A stretch of 9,164 nucleotides of DNA from Kiritimatiellia bacterium (lineage in GTDB: Bacteria > Verrucomicrobiota > Kiritimatiellia > RFP12 > UBA1067), in assembly GCA_017547265.1 (NCBI GenBank), contig JAFYQC010000062.1, forward strand, positions 1 through 9,164, in the 5' to 3' direction. How positions within the stretch are numbered: position 1 is the first letter of the stretch; each line of letters begins with the position of its first letter. Made by a program: the position numbers and the translations under genes. A model generated the notes under the pieces. It was given only the letters and a program-made list of their open reading frames with translations. It was not told the DNA's origin and ran no database searches. Below, piece after piece: positions 6,325 through 9,164 of the stretch.

Positions 6325-7650
6325 TCAACCGAACATTTCCTTGCGCCATGGCTCGCGCATCATGTCGTCCTGGTAGAGGAAGCGCTCGGCCGCCTCGTCG
6401 TTCTTCGCGTGAAGCGTAACGGGGTCGAACTCGAAGCCGCGCCCGAGACGCCAGGCGACGATGGCAAGATTGAACATCGTCGACGAGCGGAAGCCGTTCG
6501 ACTCGTTGAGAGCAAACGTCTTGCGGTTGACGCACGAATCGATGAAGTCCGTCTGCTGCGGCGCGGGCTTCGGGAGCTCGGCGAGCGTCTTGAGGACTTT
6601 CTCCTCGGGCCACCACGTGCCGTCCGCCTCGCGGATGCGGAGCGTTTTGCCGCCCTGCTTCTTGTAAACGCAGAGTCCGTTCGATCCGCGTAGAAGCGGC
6701 TCTTCCTTAAGCGACACGTCGCCGTCTAAGATCACTTCCGTACCGTCAGCGTAGGTCAGCGTGAAGCGGTCGAAGCTTCCGACCGCCTCGGGATGCTGCT
6801 TGAGGCCCTTGTAGTCGATCTTAACCGGCGAGGTCTCGTCCTTGCAGAGAAGGTACTGCAGCGGGTCGAGGTAGTGCTGCGCCATGTCGCCAAGCCCGCC
6901 CGAGTCGTAGTCCCAGTAGCCGCGGAAGGACGTGCCGAAGCGGTGGTCGCTGTAGGGCTTCCACGGCGCAGGGCCGAGCCACATGTCCCAGTCGAGGCCC
7001 TCTGGTATCATCTGCGCCTTGTCCTGAACGCGCCCGGACCAGCCGAACTTCCACGTGAAGCCCTGGCCCTCGCCGAAGACGCACTTGAGGGGGCCGTTGC
7101 CGAGAAGCCCGTTCTCGACGATCTGGCGAATCGGCTCGACGGTAGTGCCGAAACCGTAGAACGAGTCCTTGAATCGGAACCACGTATTGAGGCGGAACAT
7201 GCGTTTCTGCGCCTGAATGACCTCGCGAACGCGCTTGCCCTCGCCAACGGTGCGCGTCATCGGCTTTTCGCACCAAACGTCCTTGCCCGCCTTCGCGGCC
7301 ATCACGCTCTGGACGCCGTGCCAGTGCGGCGGCGTGCAGATGTGGACGATATCGACGCTCGGATCGTTGATCAGTTCAATGAAGTTCTTGTAGCCCTTAA
7401 TCTTGCCCCAGCCACACTTCTCGGCGGCAGCAAGGCCAGCCGCGACGCGTGGAGCGTAGCAGTCGGTGAGACCGACGAGTCGCGAACCCTTGAACGGCAG
7501 GTGGTTTGCGCTGTGCGCGATTTCGCCGAAGCCGATCAACGCACGCGTGAGCTGGTTGGAAGGAGCCGTCGCTCCCCAAAGGACCTTCGCCGGGACAATG
7601 TTAAACGCCCCGAGCGCAGCCGCACCCTTTAGGAATTCTCTTCTTTTCAT
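6325..7650 (-). CDS. Tat-exported Gfo/Idh/MocA-family oxidoreductase
   Basis: This 441-residue protein is predicted to bind NAD(P) and act on a sugar or cyclitol. It begins with a twin-arginine signal, MKRREFLKGAAALGAF, so it should be folded with its cofactor and exported. The Rossmann fold starts at about residue 37 with GFGEIA at 40-45, followed by TPPHWHG at 106-112 and the family signature EKP at 128-130, whose lysine is the usual catalytic residue. The C-terminal domain contains a GGLGDMAQHYLD stretch typical of the family's substrate side. Exported members are abundant in PVC bacteria and Bacteroidota; some, such as family GH109, are NAD-dependent glycosidases, which is an alternative reading here. 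The precise substrate is unknown. It lies 96 bp after nadC and 58 bp before the lipoprotein gene on the same strand. The upstream gap is filled by short repeats, with a possible TATACT inside. Confidence 0.9.
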   Translation of the reverse strand: MKRREFLKGAAALGAFNIVPAKVLWGATAPSNQLTRALIGFGEIAHSANHLPFKGSRLVGLTDCYAPRVAAGLAAAEKCGWGKIKGYKNFIELINDPSVDIVHICTPPHWHGVQSVMAAKAGKDVWCEKPMTRTVGEGKRVREVIQAQKRMFRLNTWFRFKDSFYGFGTTVEPIRQIVENGLLGNGPLKCVFGEGQGFTWKFGWSGRVQDKAQMIPEGLDWDMWLGPAPWKPYSDHRFGTSFRGYWDYDSGGLGDMAQHYLDPLQYLLCKDETSPVKIDYKGLKQHPEAVGSFDRFTLTYADGTEVILDGDVSLKEEPLLRGSNGLCVYKKQGGKTLRIREADGTWWPEEKVLKTLAELPKPAPQQTDFIDSCVNRKTFALNESNGFRSSTMFNLAIVAWRLGRGFEFDPVTLHAKNDEAAERFLYQDDMMREPWRKEMFG

Positions 7651-7666
7651 GTCTCTACCAATTCCC

Positions 7667-7735
7667 TTTTCGTGTATTTAGTATATTTCGTGGTTTAAAA
7701 TATCTCGTGGTTCAAACTGTATTTCGTGGTCTTGC
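7667..7735. repeat. TCGTGG short-period repeats filling the nadC-oxidoreductase gap
   Basis: The word TCGTGK occurs at 7670, 7688, 7705 and 7724, so at 17-19-nt intervals. The middle copies share flanks of the form ATATTTCGTGGTTTAAA and ATATCTCGTGGTTCAAA. The tract occupies most of the 96-bp space between nadC (stop 7747) and the oxidoreductase start (7650), and it is far more AT-rich than the flanking genes. On the minus strand it reads as ACCACGAAATA-type words. It could be a dispersed intergenic repeat or a set of regulator sites. Confidence 0.65.
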
Positions 7736-7746
7736 AATTACCTGCA

Positions 7747-8637
7747 TCAGACCTTTCGCCATTCAAGCGAAAGGTCCACCGACCCCGCTGAATGGGTTAG
7801 GCAGCCAAGCGAAATCGCGGTAACGCCCGTCGCCGCGACCTCTTTCGCACGCTCAAGCGTAATGCCGCCGGAGGCCTCGGTCATGGAAATCCCCTTGCAC
7901 ATCTTCACGCACTTCTTCATGTCGGCGCAGGACATGTTGTCGAGCATTATCCACTCTGGCTTCGCCTTAAGCGCGCTCGCGCACTCGCGCAAGCTCTCGA
8001 CCTCGACCTCTACGGCGAGCTTCGGGAACTTCTTCCGCGCAGCGACGACGGCCTGGTCGAGCTCGTCGGGATTGCCGCCCTTCCAGAGACGGCGGTGGTT
8101 GTCCTTCATGAGGACGCGGTCGTACATTCCAAGCCGGTGGTTCGTGCCGCCGCCGCAGAGGACGGCGTACTTCTCGAACACCCTGAGCCCCGGAGTCGTC
8201 TTGCGCGTGTCGAGGATGAGGGTGCCGTAGCGCTTCGTCGCGTCTACGAACTTCCGCGCAAGCGTCGCAGTCGCGCACATGCGCTGCATGAAGTTGAGGG
8301 CCGTGCGCTCGGCGGCGAGAATCGACCGCGCCTTGCCGCGGAAAGAAAGAATCGGCTCCTTCGGCTTGACTACGGAACCGTCGGGCTTGTGGATTACGAC
8401 CTTGATCTTCGGGTCGACCGCCTTCATGACGGCCTTTGCGACAGTCGCGCCCGCGACCACGCAACCTGTACCCTTCGCGTATATCTCGCCCGTCGCGATG
8501 GCCTTGGGGTCAACAAGCGCTTCGCTCGTCGCATCGCACCATTTCGACTTGCGCGCGTCGAGCGCGTCGGCAAGATCCTCGTCCAGCGCAAGCCGTACGG
8601 CTGCGCGGGCTCTCGTGGAAAGCATGACGTCCTTCAT
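7747..8637 (-). CDS. nadC: Nicotinate-nucleotide diphosphorylase (carboxylating); quinolinate phosphoribosyltransferase
   Basis: The enzyme converts quinolinate and phosphoribosyl pyrophosphate to nicotinate mononucleotide, CO2 and diphosphate in de novo NAD synthesis, in the cytoplasm. The 296 residues fit the usual 270-300. Signatures are ALDEDL at 17-22 near the N-terminus, AERTALNF at 109-116, DTRKTTPGLR at 143-152, and CGGGTNHRLGMYD from 161, followed by MKDNH. These carry the basic residues that hold the substrate carboxylates and phosphates. The C-terminal part has EVEVES, MLDNM, ASGGI and a final SLGCLTHS-like element. I chose the ATG at 8635-8637, preceded by AAGGGA about ten bases away. 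A TTG at 8676 would overlap the upstream small gene, and an ATG at 8625 preceded by AAGGA is also possible. No nadA or nadB is in the window. The last codons form a perfect hairpin. Confidence 0.95.
   Translation of the reverse strand: MKDVMLSTRARAAVRLALDEDLADALDARKSKWCDATSEALVDPKAIATGEIYAKGTGCVVAGATVAKAVMKAVDPKIKVVIHKPDGSVVKPKEPILSFRGKARSILAAERTALNFMQRMCATATLARKFVDATKRYGTLILDTRKTTPGLRVFEKYAVLCGGGTNHRLGMYDRVLMKDNHRRLWKGGNPDELDQAVVAARKKFPKLAVEVEVESLRECASALKAKPEWIMLDNMSCADMKKCVKMCKGISMTEASGGITLERAKEVAATGVTAISLGCLTHSAGSVDLSLEWRKV
7750..7776 (-). other. Perfect 10-bp hairpin in the last codons of nadC
   Basis: GACCTTTCGC (7750-7759) and GCGAAAGGTC (7767-7776) are perfect inverted repeats around a 7-nt loop. 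The structure ends right beside the TGA at 7747-7749. No T-run follows on the minus strand, so it is not a standard intrinsic terminator. It could stabilise the message end or separate nadC from the next gene. Confidence 0.55.
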
Positions 8638-8651
8638 GGAAGAGACGTCCC

Positions 8652-8888
8652 TTATGCAGGCATCAGGAATTCCCAATGCTTGTAGATCATCACCGTAAGC
8701 GTAACGGTAACAGCAAGGGCAATGAGGCCAAAGACAAGCGCGGTCGTTGCCGCGTTCTTGCTGATGTAGCCGTTGCGCGGCGCCGCGGTAGTGTCAACGG
8801 GATCGAGCTTGAACCTGTCGGCAATCGCAGCCCCGCCGGCACCCTCGCTGGCGGGAGTCTTCATCATCTTGGTCTTTTTGATTTTCAT
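8652..8888 (-). CDS. Small single-span membrane protein, unknown function
   Basis: This 78-residue protein is not recognised. It has a lysine-rich N-terminus (MKIKKTKMMK), a Gly/Ala- and Asp-containing linker (about 11-45), one clear transmembrane helix (about 46-69, including TTALVFGLIALAV), and a short tail, KHWEFLMPA. A simple membrane anchor or a small complex subunit is possible; the order of linker and helix does not match SecE convincingly. A near-consensus promoter ends seven bases before the ATG, which supports both the start and genuine expression. The stop lies 14 bp before the nadC ATG, so this gene probably heads the nadC transcript. Reality of the gene is likely; its role is unknown. 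Confidence 0.72.
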   Translation of the reverse strand: MKIKKTKMMKTPASEGAGGAAIADRFKLDPVDTTAAPRNGYISKNAATTALVFGLIALAVTVTLTVMIYKHWEFLMPA

Positions 8889-8895
8889 GCCGACA

Positions 8896-8925
8896 ATTAT
8901 ACCTAAAACCCTCCCTCGAAGTCAA
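8896..8925 (-). promoter_or_regulatory. Strong sigma70-type promoter for the small membrane protein and nadC (leaderless)
   Basis: On the minus strand, TTGACT (8920-8925) and a perfect TATAAT (8896-8901) are 18 bp apart. Seven bases (8889-8895) lie between the -10 box and the ATG, so the transcript should begin at or next to the start codon. This is the best promoter match in the window and the likely start of the nadC-containing message. Confidence 0.75.
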
Positions 8926-8955
8926 GTGCTGCGGCCAACGGCCCGTCGCAAAGCG

Positions 8956-8989
8956 AAAGAGCCGCGCATCAGAAGATGCACGGCTCTTT
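8956..8989 (-). terminator. Hairpin terminator of the partial gene at the right end
   Basis: AAAGAGCCG-C-GCATC (8956-8970) and GATGC-A-CGGCTCTTT (8975-8989) flank a 4-nt loop. In RNA from the minus strand the odd position is a G-U pair, so all 15 pairs form; in plus-strand RNA it is a C-A mismatch. The hairpin begins on the base after the partial gene's stop codon and its descending arm ends in CTCTTT. It also separates that gene from the next promoter at 8920-8925. Confidence 0.78.
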
Positions 8990-9094
8990 TCATTGGAACT
9001 GTCCAATCTCTCGTTCGCCTGTCGCGTTCGCGGCGATTTTGTTTCTCACGAGGTCGCGGAGAACCTTCTCTTCATCCTTTCGCCTACGCTCTAA
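8990..9094 (-). CDS. C-terminal fragment of an unidentified protein (partial)
   Basis: A minus-strand frame ending in TGA at 8990-8992 encodes 34 residues, reading LERRRKDEEKVLRDLVRNK and ending in GEREIGQFQ. It is charged and helical in character and uses the same GC-rich codons as the other genes. A terminator hairpin starts immediately after the stop, which is the main reason to believe it is a real gene end. Going upstream, the frame meets TAG at 9095-9097, exactly where the sequence becomes C-rich and unlike the rest, so the break may be an assembly fault and the real gene longer. I do not recognise the protein. Confidence 0.55.
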   Translation of the reverse strand, partial: LERRRKDEEKVLRDLVRNKIAANATGEREIGQFQ

Positions 9095-9164
9095 CTACCC
9101 CCCACACGCCCCATCCACCATGCATTATCCCTGCCGCTACTCAACCACAACCCAACTACTACAC
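9095..9164. other. Anomalous C-rich, G-poor end of the window
   Basis: From about 9091 to the end, roughly half the bases are C and only four of 74 are G, in contrast to the balanced GC-rich sequence before it. No gene, repeat or structure is seen here. The most likely explanations are a low-quality contig end or a misassembled join; a genuine non-coding region is possible but less likely. Confidence 0.5.

Noticed and set aside
6793..7632. A 279-aa plus-strand open frame antisense to the oxidoreductase
   Set aside because: It shows no recognisable motif, start signal or promoter, while the minus strand has Tat, Rossmann and EKP signatures.
8652..8888. SecE-like translocase subunit
   Set aside because: The size and single helix are compatible, but the conserved SecE sequence around and before the helix is not seen, and the neighbours are not nusG or ribosomal genes.
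8994..9007. Small inverted repeat TTGGA-ACTG-TCCAA
   Set aside because: Only five base pairs, within the end of a coding frame; probably chance.

Overview
The window looks like accessory-to-housekeeping sequence from a GC-rich bacterium of the Planctomycetes-Verrucomicrobia-Chlamydiae group, possibly a gut Kiritimatiellota/Lentisphaerota-type genome. This is an inference from style: a very long secreted beta-rich protein with W-x(n)-SNW repeats, a Tat-exported Gfo/Idh/MocA oxidoreductase, a XylR-like regulator beside a secreted glycoside hydrolase, and short 'readable' repeats between and inside genes. No rRNA, tRNA, CRISPR array, transposase or phage gene was seen.

Layout. Positions 1-1890 (minus) are the N-terminal 630 codons of a secreted, repeat-built surface protein that runs off the left edge. 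Positions 1989-3755 (minus) encode a secreted clan GH-A glycoside hydrolase. It is divergent, across 100 bp, from a plus-strand sugar-responsive XylR-like regulator (3856-5064). That gap holds two back-to-back sigma70-type promoters and a direct repeat suited to an AraC-type regulator. The regulator collides tail-to-tail with coaX and overlaps it by 141 bp.

The right half is one minus-strand series, probably partly co-transcribed: a 78-aa single-span membrane protein (8888-8652) with a near-consensus promoter, nadC (8637-7747), a Tat-signal Gfo/Idh/MocA oxidoreductase (7650-6325), a cysteine-containing lipoprotein (6266-5775), and coaX (5778-4924), whose start overlaps the lipoprotein stop. 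NadC (NAD synthesis) and CoaX (coenzyme A synthesis) are cofactor housekeeping enzymes; the envelope proteins between them have no evident link. To the right lie the last 34 codons of another minus-strand gene, closed by a strong terminator hairpin. Its frame breaks where an anomalous C-rich, G-poor tail begins (about 9095-9164), perhaps a bad contig end.

The most interesting signals are: three genes whose ATG lies 6-7 nt after a -10 box, implying leaderless mRNAs; the in-register antisense overlap of coaX with the DNA-binding end of the regulator; two short repeats inserted in frame in coaX; and 17-19-nt-period repeats upstream of the oxidoreductase. I did not find convincing evidence of a wholly new multi-gene system.
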